From contig JAWPNA010000111.1 of the NCBI GenBank assembly GCA_045402695.1, positions 1 through 5,688 of the forward strand: a stretch of DNA of 5,688 nucleotides, read 5' to 3'. The stretch's first letter is position 1. Each line of letters starts with the position of its first letter. Source of the DNA: JAWPNA01 sp045402695. GTDB taxonomy: Bacteria > Acidobacteriota > Polarisedimenticolia > JACPZX01 > DASXTC01. The translations under genes were made by a program, and so were the position numbers. The notes below the pieces were generated by a model. The model worked only from the letters and a program-made list of their open reading frames with translations. It did no database searches and was not told where the DNA came from. This document shows, one piece after another, positions 1 through 5,688 of this stretch.

Positions 1-764
1 TTGGGGCAGCGCTGCACGACGCCGCGGAGTTCGAGCAGGCGGCAGGCGCTTTCCGCAGCGCTCTCGCGATTGCGCCTCGTTACACGGACGCGCGCGCGCA
101 TCTCTCGCTCTCCCTTGCGCATGCCGGACGGCGCGAGGAGGCCGCCCGCGAGGCACGCGAGGCGTTGGCCGCTCGACCGCGCGTCACCGAGACGCGGCTG
201 GCCGTGGTCAACGCGCTCGTGAGGGCCGGCCTGGCCGATGAGGCTTCACGGGCCATGCAGGAGCTGCGGCAGGAGAGGCCGGATGACATCGGAGTGCTCT
301 TCACTTCGGCCCAGGAGTTGCGCGCCGAGGGGAAGCTGGATGAGGCCATCGTTCTGTTCCGCCGGATCGAGGCCCGCTTCCCGGACAACCCCGTCGGGCC
401 GGCCGGCCTCGGCGCCGTCCACATGCAGCGCGGCGAGGACGGGCTCGCGCGCGGGGCGCACGAGCGCGCGCTCGAGCTCGACCCTTACGACACCAACGCG
501 CTGTACAACCTCGGTCTGATCGCGCTGAGGTCGCGGCCTCCCACCCAGGCTCTCGCCGGGGAAGCGGCTGCGAGGTTCAGGCGGTATCTCCGGATGCTGC
601 CCGAAGACGCGGTGATCTGGATGAGGCTCGGGCAGGCGCTTGGGCGCCTCGGTGCGCACAGCGAGGCCGAGGCCGCCTACCGCCGCGCCGTCGCGATCGC
701 GCCTGGACAGCCGGCGCTGCGCCGAGCCCTCGACGCGTTCCTCGCGGGAAACGAGCATGAGTGA
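1..764 (+). CDS. Tetratricopeptide-repeat protein, C-terminal part (start outside window)
   Basis: The frame is open from the left edge (first full codon at base 3) and ends at TGA 762-764, giving 253 visible residues. They form about six or seven tandem TPR-like units of roughly 34 residues. Typical signatures are EFEQAAGAFRSALAIAP near the start, KLDEAIVLFRRIEARFPDNP, RGAHERALELDPYDTNALYN and HSEAEAAYRRAVAIAPGQPA near the end. TPR arrays fold as a helical superhelix and act as protein-protein scaffolds. No enzymatic domain, signal peptide or membrane segment is visible, but the N-terminus is missing and could carry one; TPR tails follow many kinds of N-terminal domain. An internal ATG at 165 lies within the array and is not a credible start, because the TPR pattern runs on upstream of it. 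The specific role is unknown. The TPR assignment is firm; the exact repeat count is approximate. Confidence 0.9.
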   Translation, partial: GAALHDAAEFEQAAGAFRSALAIAPRYTDARAHLSLSLAHAGRREEAAREAREALAARPRVTETRLAVVNALVRAGLADEASRAMQELRQERPDDIGVLFTSAQELRAEGKLDEAIVLFRRIEARFPDNPVGPAGLGAVHMQRGEDGLARGAHERALELDPYDTNALYNLGLIALRSRPPTQALAGEAAARFRRYLRMLPEDAVIWMRLGQALGRLGAHSEAEAAYRRAVAIAPGQPALRRALDAFLAGNEHE

Positions 765-793
765 CGCCGGACGAGGCGGCAAGAGCTGATTCA

Positions 794-822
794 TTGTCAC
801 GACGCCGGCTCCGGATTATCAT
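794..822 (+). promoter_or_regulatory. Predicted sigma70-type promoter of the GntR-family gene
   Basis: TTGTCA at 794-799 and TATCAT at 817-822 each differ from the -35 and -10 consensus by one base and are separated by exactly 17 bases. Transcription would begin around 829-830, leaving a leader of about 38 bases before the ATG at 868. It sits in the 103-base gap after the TPR gene, so the regulator is probably transcribed on its own. This is a prediction from sequence only. Confidence 0.6.
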
Positions 823-845
823 GGGGCATCCCTCATCGTCGTGTC
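796..845. repeat. Imperfect inverted repeat flanking the -10 region, possible operator
   Basis: CACGACG at 798-804 is matched in inverted orientation by CGTCGTG at 837-843. With one mismatch the arms extend to GTCACGACG (796-804) and CGTCGTGTC (837-845), so 8 of 9 positions pair. The left arm overlaps the end of the -35 element and the right arm lies just downstream of the expected transcription start. That placement would suit an operator for the adjacent regulator acting on its own promoter, but short GC-rich arms can arise by chance. Confidence 0.3.
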
Positions 846-853
846 CTCCCGGC

Positions 854-859
854 AAGGAG
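854..859 (+). promoter_or_regulatory. Ribosome binding site for the GntR-family gene
   Basis: AAGGAG at 854-859 stands 8 bases before the ATG at 868. It fixes the start at 868 rather than at the in-frame GTG at 841, which would put this Shine-Dalgarno sequence inside the coding region. Confidence 0.75.
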
Positions 860-867
860 CGCAAGGA

Positions 868-1824
868 ATGAAGATCCGTCTCGACCGGGACCGCCACGAG
901 AGCTTCCTGGACCAGACCCGCGACCAGATCATCTCAGCCCTGCACGCCGGGCTCATGCGCCGGGGCGATCGCCTGCCCTCACTGCGCCAGGTGGCCGGCC
1001 TCTCGAGCTTGAATGTCAAGACCGTCATGAGGGTCTACACGCAGCTCCAGCAAGAGGGCCTGGTGGTGCTGAGGAGAGGCAGCGGCGCCTTCCTCGCGGT
1101 GCACGATCCGGGCGGTTTCGAGCCCGCGCAGGCGGTGAGTCTGGGGCGGCTGCTCCGCAGGCACCTCGACGAGGCCGCCGGGATGAGCCTCACGCCCGCC
1201 ACGTACGCCGCCCTCGTGCAGCGCCTGGTGTCGCGCAGCGCCCTGAAGGACCGCTCGGTGGCGGTCCTGGAGTGCAACGAGGAGCAGGTCCGGCTCTACA
1301 GCAAGGAACTGACGACCAGGATCGGGGTCAAGGCCCACCCGATCCTGCTGGAAGATCTGAGCGGCAAGAGCGTGACCTCGATCCTGCGCGCCTGCTCGAT
1401 CGTGGCCGTCACCGACTTCCACGTCAAGGAAGGCTCGGAGATCGCGAAGAGGTTCCACAAGCCGCTGGTGAGAGTGCGCCTGAGGCGCGATTATCTCCCG
1501 GCGATCATGGAGGCCGCGCGGCGCGGCAGCCTCACGATGATCGTGTCGAGCACGGCGTTCGTGCCGGCGTTCAAGCGCGCCCTGGGCCTGCTCGGTCTCC
1601 AGCGCGAGCATCTTGATCGGATCGCGGTGGTGGGCGAAGCCGACCGGGGCGCCATGAAGCGCGCGGTGGCGACCGCGGACGCCGTCTACATCTCCCCGCT
1701 GTGTGAGCATGGGCTGAGAAGCCTCGTGCCGCGAAGCGCGCACCTGCTCAGCTTCATCCACCACCTCGCCAGCGAGTCGGTCGAGGAGCTCGAGGCGTGG
1801 CTGCTCCTGTCAACACCCGAGTAG
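868..1824 (+). CDS. GntR-family transcriptional regulator with alpha/beta ligand-binding-like C-terminal domain
   Basis: The 318-residue protein begins with a GntR winged helix-turn-helix at about residues 8-78. It shows the family pattern G33, LPS 36-38, R40, N49-V50, T52-V53, Y57, L60, G64 and RRGSG 69-73. A helical linker (about 85-127) leads to a C-terminal domain of about 185 residues with alternating hydrophobic strands and helices, including VAVLECN, SIVAVTDFHV, LTMIVSS, RIAVVGEAD and DAVYISPLCEHGL. This is not an aminotransferase (MocR), FCD or UTRA domain; no PLP-lysine signature is seen. The pattern suggests a periplasmic-binding-protein-like effector fold, which is inference. The protein is also far longer than YtrA-type regulators, which are about 125 residues. 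It probably binds DNA as a dimer and responds to a small molecule, but ligand and targets are unknown. It has its own promoter and faces a convergent peptidase gene. The start at 868 follows a strong Shine-Dalgarno sequence. The GntR call is firm; the effector domain is tentative. Confidence 0.88.
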   Translation: MKIRLDRDRHESFLDQTRDQIISALHAGLMRRGDRLPSLRQVAGLSSLNVKTVMRVYTQLQQEGLVVLRRGSGAFLAVHDPGGFEPAQAVSLGRLLRRHLDEAAGMSLTPATYAALVQRLVSRSALKDRSVAVLECNEEQVRLYSKELTTRIGVKAHPILLEDLSGKSVTSILRACSIVAVTDFHVKEGSEIAKRFHKPLVRVRLRRDYLPAIMEAARRGSLTMIVSSTAFVPAFKRALGLLGLQREHLDRIAVVGEADRGAMKRAVATADAVYISPLCEHGLRSLVPRSAHLLSFIHHLASESVEELEAWLLLSTPE

Positions 1825-1854
1825 CTGACGGGGTTCCGGCGCGAGGTGCGCGCA

Positions 1855-1867
1855 GGGAACAATTCCC
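1855..1867. repeat. Short inverted repeat GGGAA-CAA-TTCCC
   Basis: This is a 5-base stem with a 3-base loop, 30 bases after the stop codon of the GntR-family gene. There is no T tract after it, so it is not a convincing intrinsic terminator. It may be chance. Confidence 0.25.
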
Positions 1868-1884
1868 GACTCCGGCAAGCAACT

Positions 1885-1896
1885 GTTCCATGGAAC
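1885..1896. repeat. Perfect 12-base palindrome GTTCCATGGAAC
   Basis: This uninterrupted 12-base palindrome lies in the gap between the convergent GntR-family and M13 peptidase genes. A single half-site (CCGTTCC, 1919-1925) follows about 23 bases later. It could be a protein-binding dyad, but no promoter is visible beside it, so its function is unknown. Confidence 0.3.
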
Positions 1897-1924
1897 GGAA
1901 TGTCTCCGGATCCGATGACCGTTC

Positions 1925-1937
1925 CACCGCCGCGGTG
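1925..1937. repeat. Short inverted repeat CACCGC-C-GCGGTG
   Basis: The six-base arms pair perfectly around a single central base, so as RNA it would form about five pairs with a 3-base loop. There is no T tract on either side. It may contribute to folding of the 3' region of the GntR-family transcript, or be chance. Confidence 0.2.
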
Positions 1938-2037
1938 ATATACCCGGATTGCTCTGAGACCCTGGAGCCGCTGGGCTGGAAGGTCGCGATGCTCCAGTGT
2001 CAGGACACTCGCGCGGGCGGGGCCACGGACGCTGGAT

Positions 2038-2059
2038 CCGGTCTCCCCCTTGGGACCGG
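2038..2059. terminator. GC-rich stem-loop between convergent genes, possible bidirectional terminator
   Basis: Bases 2038-2045 pair with 2052-2059 (CCGGTCTC with GGGACCGG, including one G-U pair) around a 6-base loop. It is the strongest hairpin in the 285-base gap. It lies 51 bases past the stop of the minus-strand M13 gene and about 213 bases past the stop of the plus-strand GntR-family gene. On the plus strand only TTT (2060-2062) follows, and the minus strand has no T tract. A classical intrinsic terminator is therefore not proven, but the position between two converging genes fits a transcription end point. Confidence 0.35.
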
Positions 2060-2109
2060 TTTCAGCAGGTAGTTGTCCAACCCCCGGCCCTGCCCGCGCC
2101 CACCCCGCG

Positions 2110-4188
2110 TCACCACACCACGCACGACTTGGCCGGGCGCATCGGCGTGCCCTCCTTGCAACTGAACGCCTGCGAGAACTCCGGGAGGTTCGACAGCGGC
2201 CCCTTCACCCGGAAGCGCGAGGCCGAGTGCGTGTCCACGGTGACCATCATCCGCTCCATCTCGGGGCTCGACAACGTGCACCAGGTCTGGGCGAACCCCA
2301 CGAAGAAGAGTTGGTCGTTGCTCAGACCCTCCACGGCGGCCGGAGGCTCTCCGTGCTGCTTCACCCACTCCCGGTAGGCGCTATAAGCCTCCTTGATGCC
2401 TCCAAGGTCCGCGATGTTCTCCCCGAGCGTGAGCTTGCCGTTGAGATGAAGGCCCGGCTGCACCTCGTACGAGTCGTACAGGTCGTCCACGCACTGCGCC
2501 TGCTCCTCGAACTTCTGCACCACCGCCGGCTCCCACCACTCCGTCATCTGTCCGCTGCCATCAAACTTGCGGCCCTGATCGTCGAACCCGTGGGTCAGCT
2601 CATGCCCCATGACCATGCCGATCCCGCCGAAGTTCATGGGCGCGGGAAAGTCGCGGTGGAAAAACGGACGCTGCATGATCCCGGCAGGGAAGACCATCTC
2701 GTTCACCAGCGGGTTGTAGTAGGCGTTTACCGTGGGAGGAGTCATCCCCCACTCCTTGCGATCCACCGCCTTGCCGATCTTGCCGGCGTTGCGCCGGAAC
2801 TCGAACCTCTGCGCCGCCATCGTGTTGCCGAAGTAGTCTCCCGGCACGACGATCATGGATGAGTAGTCCCGCCACTGATCGGGGTATCCGATCTTGTTGC
2901 TGATCGCCTTCATCTTCCCGGCGGCCCGCTGGCGGGTCGGATCGTCCATCCAGGCCAGCCGGGGAAGCCCGGACTCGAACGCCGCCTCGATCCCTCGAAT
3001 CATGACGAGGGCCTTGTCCTTGCTGTCGCCGGCGAACGTGCGATCCACGAACGCCTGGCCCAGGGCCTCGCCCAGAGCGGCGTCGGTCGCGTTGACGCAC
3101 CGCTTCCACCGCGGCTCGATCTCCTTCTGGCCGCTCAGCATGGCGCCGAAGAAGGCGAAGTTCTCATCCACGAAGGCCTTCGACAGCACGGGGGCCGCGT
3201 TGTGGACGAGCTGCCACCTCAGGTAAGCCTGCAGGGTCTCGGGTTGCGTCTCTCCCGCCAGCTTCTCGACTCCTTTGAAGAAATCGGGCACCGCGGCGTT
3301 GATGTGCACGATGCCCGGGTAGCCCGTCGCGGCCAGATACCTCTCCCACGGGAGCCCGGGGGTCAGCGACTTGAGACCGGCGATGTCGATCTTGTGGTAG
3401 ATCTTCTCCAGGTTGCGCGCCTCGTCGCGCGGCATGGAGACTTTGGCCAGCTCCGACTCGAAGGCCAGGATCCGTCCGGCGTGCCCGGCCGACTCCTCCT
3501 GCGACTCACCCAGCAGCGCAAGCATCCTGGCCACGTGCCCCTCGTACGCGTTGCGCAGCTCCTTGCTCTGGTCGTCCTCCTTCAGGTAATAATCACGGTC
3601 CGGCAGCCCGAGACCGCCCTGAAAGAAGTGGGCGATATCGATGTTGGGGTCCTTGAAGTCGGGGGCCACCACAAGCTGGAAAACGGCTCCCATCCCGAGG
3701 GCGTGCAGCTTTCCCGCCATCGCCATCAGGGAGCCGGCATCCTTCACGTCGCCGATCTCCTGAAGCAGCGGTTTCATCGGCGCCGCGCCCAGCTTCTCCA
3801 CCACCGCCTCGTCCATGCAGGCGCCGAAGAAGTCTCCGATCCTCGCGCGCGCGGCGTCAGGCCCGGACTCCTTGCGGGCCTCTTCCAGGATCTCGCGCAG
3901 CACGGCGAGATTGCGCTCGTCGATCTCGGAGAAGCCCCGGCCCCAGCGAGGCCTGTCCGGAGGAAGCTGCGTGGTCTTCAGCCAGCCGCCGCAGGCGTAC
4001 AGGTAGAAGTCCTGGCACGGATCGACGGTGGTGTCCATCGTGGCGCGGACGCTCTCGGCGACCTGCTTGGGAGTGAGGCGCTCGGCCGCGATGGCCGGCT
4101 TGTCCGTGGCTGATCCGGAGGCGACTGGCATGGCGAGGAAGAAGAGGAACAGACCGATGAAGGCGGGATGAACCCGTGCGTGTGTCAT
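2110..4188 (-). CDS. Exported M13-family (neprilysin/PepO-like) zinc metallopeptidase
   Basis: The 692-residue protein is of normal M13 length. A signal peptide is visible at about residues 1-25 (hydrophobic core FIGLFLFFLAMPV, likely cleavage near VAS-G, no lipobox cysteine), so it should act outside the cytoplasm. The M13 N-terminal domain follows, with DPCQDFY near residue 56 and CGGW at 66-69. The catalytic domain has NAYYNP from residue 488 (substrate-binding N-A), HELTH at 529-533 (two zinc histidines and catalytic E530), GENIADLGG with zinc ligand E590 and D594, H654 and R660 matching neprilysin H711 and R717, and the C-terminal CVVW. The spacing from N488 to H529 is the same as in neprilysin. 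Eight cysteines fit a disulphide-bonded exported enzyme. The family cleaves oligopeptides, generally on the amino side of hydrophobic residues; the natural substrate here is unknown. The gene lies 149 bases downstream of the spermidine-synthase-like gene on the same strand. It is intact and likely active. Confidence 0.96.
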   Translation of the reverse strand: MTHARVHPAFIGLFLFFLAMPVASGSATDKPAIAAERLTPKQVAESVRATMDTTVDPCQDFYLYACGGWLKTTQLPPDRPRWGRGFSEIDERNLAVLREILEEARKESGPDAARARIGDFFGACMDEAVVEKLGAAPMKPLLQEIGDVKDAGSLMAMAGKLHALGMGAVFQLVVAPDFKDPNIDIAHFFQGGLGLPDRDYYLKEDDQSKELRNAYEGHVARMLALLGESQEESAGHAGRILAFESELAKVSMPRDEARNLEKIYHKIDIAGLKSLTPGLPWERYLAATGYPGIVHINAAVPDFFKGVEKLAGETQPETLQAYLRWQLVHNAAPVLSKAFVDENFAFFGAMLSGQKEIEPRWKRCVNATDAALGEALGQAFVDRTFAGDSKDKALVMIRGIEAAFESGLPRLAWMDDPTRQRAAGKMKAISNKIGYPDQWRDYSSMIVVPGDYFGNTMAAQRFEFRRNAGKIGKAVDRKEWGMTPPTVNAYYNPLVNEMVFPAGIMQRPFFHRDFPAPMNFGGIGMVMGHELTHGFDDQGRKFDGSGQMTEWWEPAVVQKFEEQAQCVDDLYDSYEVQPGLHLNGKLTLGENIADLGGIKEAYSAYREWVKQHGEPPAAVEGLSNDQLFFVGFAQTWCTLSSPEMERMMVTVDTHSASRFRVKGPLSNLPEFSQAFSCKEGTPMRPAKSCVVW

Positions 4189-4194
4189 GTGGTG

Positions 4195-4198
4195 CTCC
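4195..4198 (-). promoter_or_regulatory. Ribosome binding site that decides the M13 peptidase start
   Basis: Read on the minus strand, GGAG lies 6 bases before the ATG whose first base is 4188. A second in-frame ATG starts at 4200 but has no purine-rich sequence before it. The ATG at 4188 also places the basic and hydrophobic parts of the signal peptide at the very N-terminus. The start at 4188 is therefore preferred. Confidence 0.6.
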
Positions 4199-4200
4199 AT

Positions 4201-4252
4201 GAGAATGTTCTCGAACGACCCGGCTGCCGCGGCTGAGAACCTCGATCGGTTC
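4201..4252. repeat. Cluster of GAAC/GTTC half-sites upstream of the peptidase gene
   Basis: Two dyads sit in the leader region of the M13 gene: GAGAA-TG-TTCTC at 4201-4212, and GAACC with GGTTC around 6 bases at 4237-4252. An extra GAAC at 4213-4216 pairs with GTTC at 4207-4210. The spacing does not match known LexA boxes (N7 or N4 between GAAC and GTTC; here N8). The cluster could be an operator, but no clear -35/-10 pair was found beside it. Confidence 0.25.
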
Positions 4253-4290
4253 CCGGCTCGCGGCGCGCCAGGTCGCAAGTCTACCACCCG

Positions 4291-4306
4291 GTGGAGGTGG
4301 CTCCAC
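4291..4306. repeat. Stem-loop GTGGAG-GTGG-CTCCAC downstream of the spermidine-synthase-like gene
   Basis: Perfect 6-base arms enclose a 4-base loop. The stem lies 31 bases beyond the stop codon of the minus-strand gene ending at 4338. An alternative short hairpin (CCACC-C-GGTGG, 4284-4294) overlaps and would compete with it. No T tract follows on the minus strand, so it is a possible RNA 3' structure rather than a supported intrinsic terminator. Confidence 0.25.
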
Positions 4307-4337
4307 GCTGCTTCAGGAGCTGGAAGCCGCCGGAAAG

Positions 4338-5688
4338 TCAAGGCCCCTGCTCAGTCCGCTCGGCCCTTATGTTCACCGCGGCCAGCGCAGTATGGAACTC
4401 AAGCACCGGCCAGTCATCGGTATTGCGCGGAGTCTCCGATGTGACGGACTGTGGCATCCGAGCGGCGGTGGCCGCCGTCTGTTCAAGCAGTCGGCTGAGG
4501 CTTTCCGGGTCCAAGGGAAAACCCGCCAGCGCCCGACTCAGGTCCAAGCGGACCGCCGCCACCTCCATGGCCGCGCGCACCCGCTCGCGCGCGGGGCTGA
4601 AGGGCGCATTGGAGGAAAGGAAGATGATGTCCGCGGGGCCATTCTCGAAGGCGGTCACATGGACAAACTCGTCAAGCAGCGTGGCGGCCACGATGCGCAG
4701 GTCCTCCGGGCCCATCTCGTAGCGGGGGATCCACGTGGCGAAAATGCCCCCTGGGGCGAGACGGCCGGCGACGATGCGATCAAACTCGCTGGTGAAGAGG
4801 CCCGACGCACCCGAGACCCAAAGGTGGGAAGGCTCCGAGATGATCACATCGTACCGTGCGGGCTGATTGGCCAGGAGCTCGCGTCCGTCCGTGACGTGCA
4901 GCCGCAGCCGTGGATCCTCCAGGGCATCGCCATTGACGTCGGCGAAGTGCTCTTTGGCCGCATCCACGACGCGAGGGTCGAGCTCGACCTGCACGATCAG
5001 CTCAATTTGGAGGTGCCGCTCGATAGCCCCCAGCGTGAAGCCCGCGCCCAGCCCGATGTTGAGCACCCGCTTGGGGGACGGGTGCATCAAGAGAGGTAGG
5101 TGGGCGAGCAGCAACTGCGCGGACATGTCGCCCGGGTTGGTTGAGGCCTCGGAGCGCCCGTTGTGACGAAGGTAGCGGTGGCTGGCATCCTCGGTCACGG
5201 TGACGAGTCCGTAGGGGCTGAAGCGGCGATACTGGATCCGCTCCTGGTCGCGGGCACGGGAAAACTCCTCGAATGCTCCGAGCCGCAGTCCGTGGAAGTA
5301 AGGCGCGAAGAACATCCCCGGCTCGGGCGCCATCCCGACCAGGATCAGGATCCCTGCCGTGCCCGCGGCGATCACGTGTGTGTGGCGGCGGCCGGCGGGG
5401 GCGGCTGATTTCAAGCCGAGAGTGTATCCAGCTACCAAGTAAATCCCGGCGCAGCCGAGCAAGCACCCCTTGATCCCGAAAGCGGGGAGCAGAACCAACC
5501 CGGCAGCCAGTCCACCGAGGACTCCGCCCAGAGTGTTGAAGCCATAGAGACGCCCGACCGACTCGGCGGCGCAAGCACCGGGCGAGACGAGCCTCACCCC
5601 GAGGGCGAAGCCGGCCCCCATCAACCCGGCGGGGACAAGGAGGCTAAGCAGGCCCAGCCCGAAGACGGCGGTCTCGAACAGGACGACG
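4338..5688 (-). CDS. Membrane-fused spermidine-synthase-like protein, C-terminal part (start outside window)
   Basis: The frame is open to the right edge (first full codon 5687-5685) and ends at TGA 4340-4338, giving 449 visible residues. About four hydrophobic membrane segments come first (roughly residues 3-33, 50-70, 72-92 and 104-120). They include the GRLYGFNTLGG...GLAAGLVLLPAFG stretch typical of membrane-fused SpeE-like proteins. A soluble Rossmann methyltransferase-like domain follows: LNIGLGAG (nucleotide-binding glycines, about 212-216), VELDPRVVDAA (E235, D237), VTDGREL (D267), YDVIISEPSHLW (280-290), then GLFTSEF and LAPGGIFATW. True spermidine synthases carry a catalytic aspartate in a D-x-x-D-P type motif; here that site reads SEPSH, as in the membrane-fused subfamily. 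Aminopropyl transfer is thus uncertain and the real substrate unknown. The internal TTG-ATG at 5624-5619 is not the start, since membrane-type sequence continues upstream. Polyamine synthesis should not be inferred from this gene alone. Confidence 0.87.
   Translation of the reverse strand, partial: VVLFETAVFGLGLLSLLVPAGLMGAGFALGVRLVSPGACAAESVGRLYGFNTLGGVLGGLAAGLVLLPAFGIKGCLLGCAGIYLVAGYTLGLKSAAPAGRRHTHVIAAGTAGILILVGMAPEPGMFFAPYFHGLRLGAFEEFSRARDQERIQYRRFSPYGLVTVTEDASHRYLRHNGRSEASTNPGDMSAQLLLAHLPLLMHPSPKRVLNIGLGAGFTLGAIERHLQIELIVQVELDPRVVDAAKEHFADVNGDALEDPRLRLHVTDGRELLANQPARYDVIISEPSHLWVSGASGLFTSEFDRIVAGRLAPGGIFATWIPRYEMGPEDLRIVAATLLDEFVHVTAFENGPADIIFLSSNAPFSPARERVRAAMEVAAVRLDLSRALAGFPLDPESLSRLLEQTAATAARMPQSVTSETPRNTDDWPVLEFHTALAAVNIRAERTEQGP

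Noticed and set aside
246..800. Minus-strand open frame (184 codons) opposite the TPR gene
   Set aside because: The opposite strand encodes clear TPR repeats; this frame looks like a codon-bias shadow.
763..808. 8-base direct repeat GACGCCGG at 763-770 and 801-808 as an attachment site or iteron
   Set aside because: Only two GC-rich 8-base copies, no integrase or replication gene nearby; chance is the simplest explanation.
979..1764. Minus-strand open frame (261 codons) opposite the GntR-family gene
   Set aside because: The plus-strand frame has clear GntR motifs; this one has a biased composition (H, R, Q, A rich) and no domain.
1797..2072. Plus-strand open frame (91 codons) across the end of the GntR-family gene and the gap
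   Set aside because: It starts inside the GntR-family gene in another frame, has no ribosome binding site or recognisable motif, and spans several dyads, so coding is not supported.
2050..2862. Plus-strand open frame (270 codons) opposite the 3' part of the peptidase gene
   Set aside because: Same shadow effect; no recognisable domain and no convincing ribosome binding site.
3202..4113. Long plus-strand open frame (303 codons) antisense to the M13 peptidase gene
   Set aside because: It lies entirely opposite a well-conserved gene, its translation is low-complexity and rich in R, L, V and H, and long antisense frames are expected where third codon positions are GC-rich.
4237..4252. LexA-type SOS box from GAAC and GTTC half-sites
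   Set aside because: The half-sites are separated by 8 bases, not the 7 of alphaproteobacterial boxes or the 4 of Gram-positive boxes, and the downstream gene is not an SOS type.
4189..4341. N-terminal extension of the M13 peptidase to a TTG at 4341 overlapping the stop of the upstream gene (TTGA)
   Set aside because: The overlap suggests translational coupling, but the extra 51 residues look unrelated to the family, would bury the signal peptide, and the ATG at 4188 has its own GGAG site.

Overview
The window is GC-rich, gene-dense bacterial DNA with strongly GC-biased third codon positions, which is why many of its genes carry long open shadow frames on the opposite strand. The mix of genes is a multi-repeat TPR protein, a GntR-type regulator with an unusual alpha/beta effector domain, an exported M13 metallopeptidase and a membrane-fused spermidine-synthase-like protein. 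That mix would fit a soil or sediment Acidobacteriota or a similar GC-rich, Gram-negative-like lineage. This taxonomic guess is inference only; no rRNA or other marker gene is present.

Layout. (1) Bases 1-764, plus strand: the C-terminal part of a tetratricopeptide-repeat protein whose start lies left of the window. (2) Bases 765-867: a short gap with a good sigma70-type promoter (TTGTCA, 17-base spacer, TATCAT), flanked by an imperfect inverted repeat, then a clear ribosome binding site. (3) Bases 868-1824, plus strand: a 318-residue GntR-family regulator. (4) Bases 1825-2109: a 285-base gap between convergent genes with no credible gene but several short dyads, the strongest being a GC-rich stem-loop at 2038-2059. 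(5) Bases 2110-4188, minus strand: a complete 692-residue neprilysin-type (M13) zinc peptidase with a signal peptide and all catalytic residues. (6) Bases 4189-4337: a gap with small dyads. (7) Bases 4338-5688, minus strand: the C-terminal 449 residues of a membrane protein fused to a spermidine-synthase-like domain; its start lies right of the window.

The genes do not form an obvious pathway. The regulator is probably monocistronic and possibly autoregulated. The peptidase lies 149 bases downstream of the spermidine-synthase-like gene on the same strand, so it could be read through from it or have its own promoter; the sequence does not decide. I see no mobile element, CRISPR array, RNA gene or phage-like signal, and nothing that amounts to a new multi-gene system. 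The points most worth a second look are the regulator's ligand-binding-like C-terminal domain with its promoter-flanking repeat, and the spermidine-synthase-like protein that lacks the usual catalytic aspartate motif.
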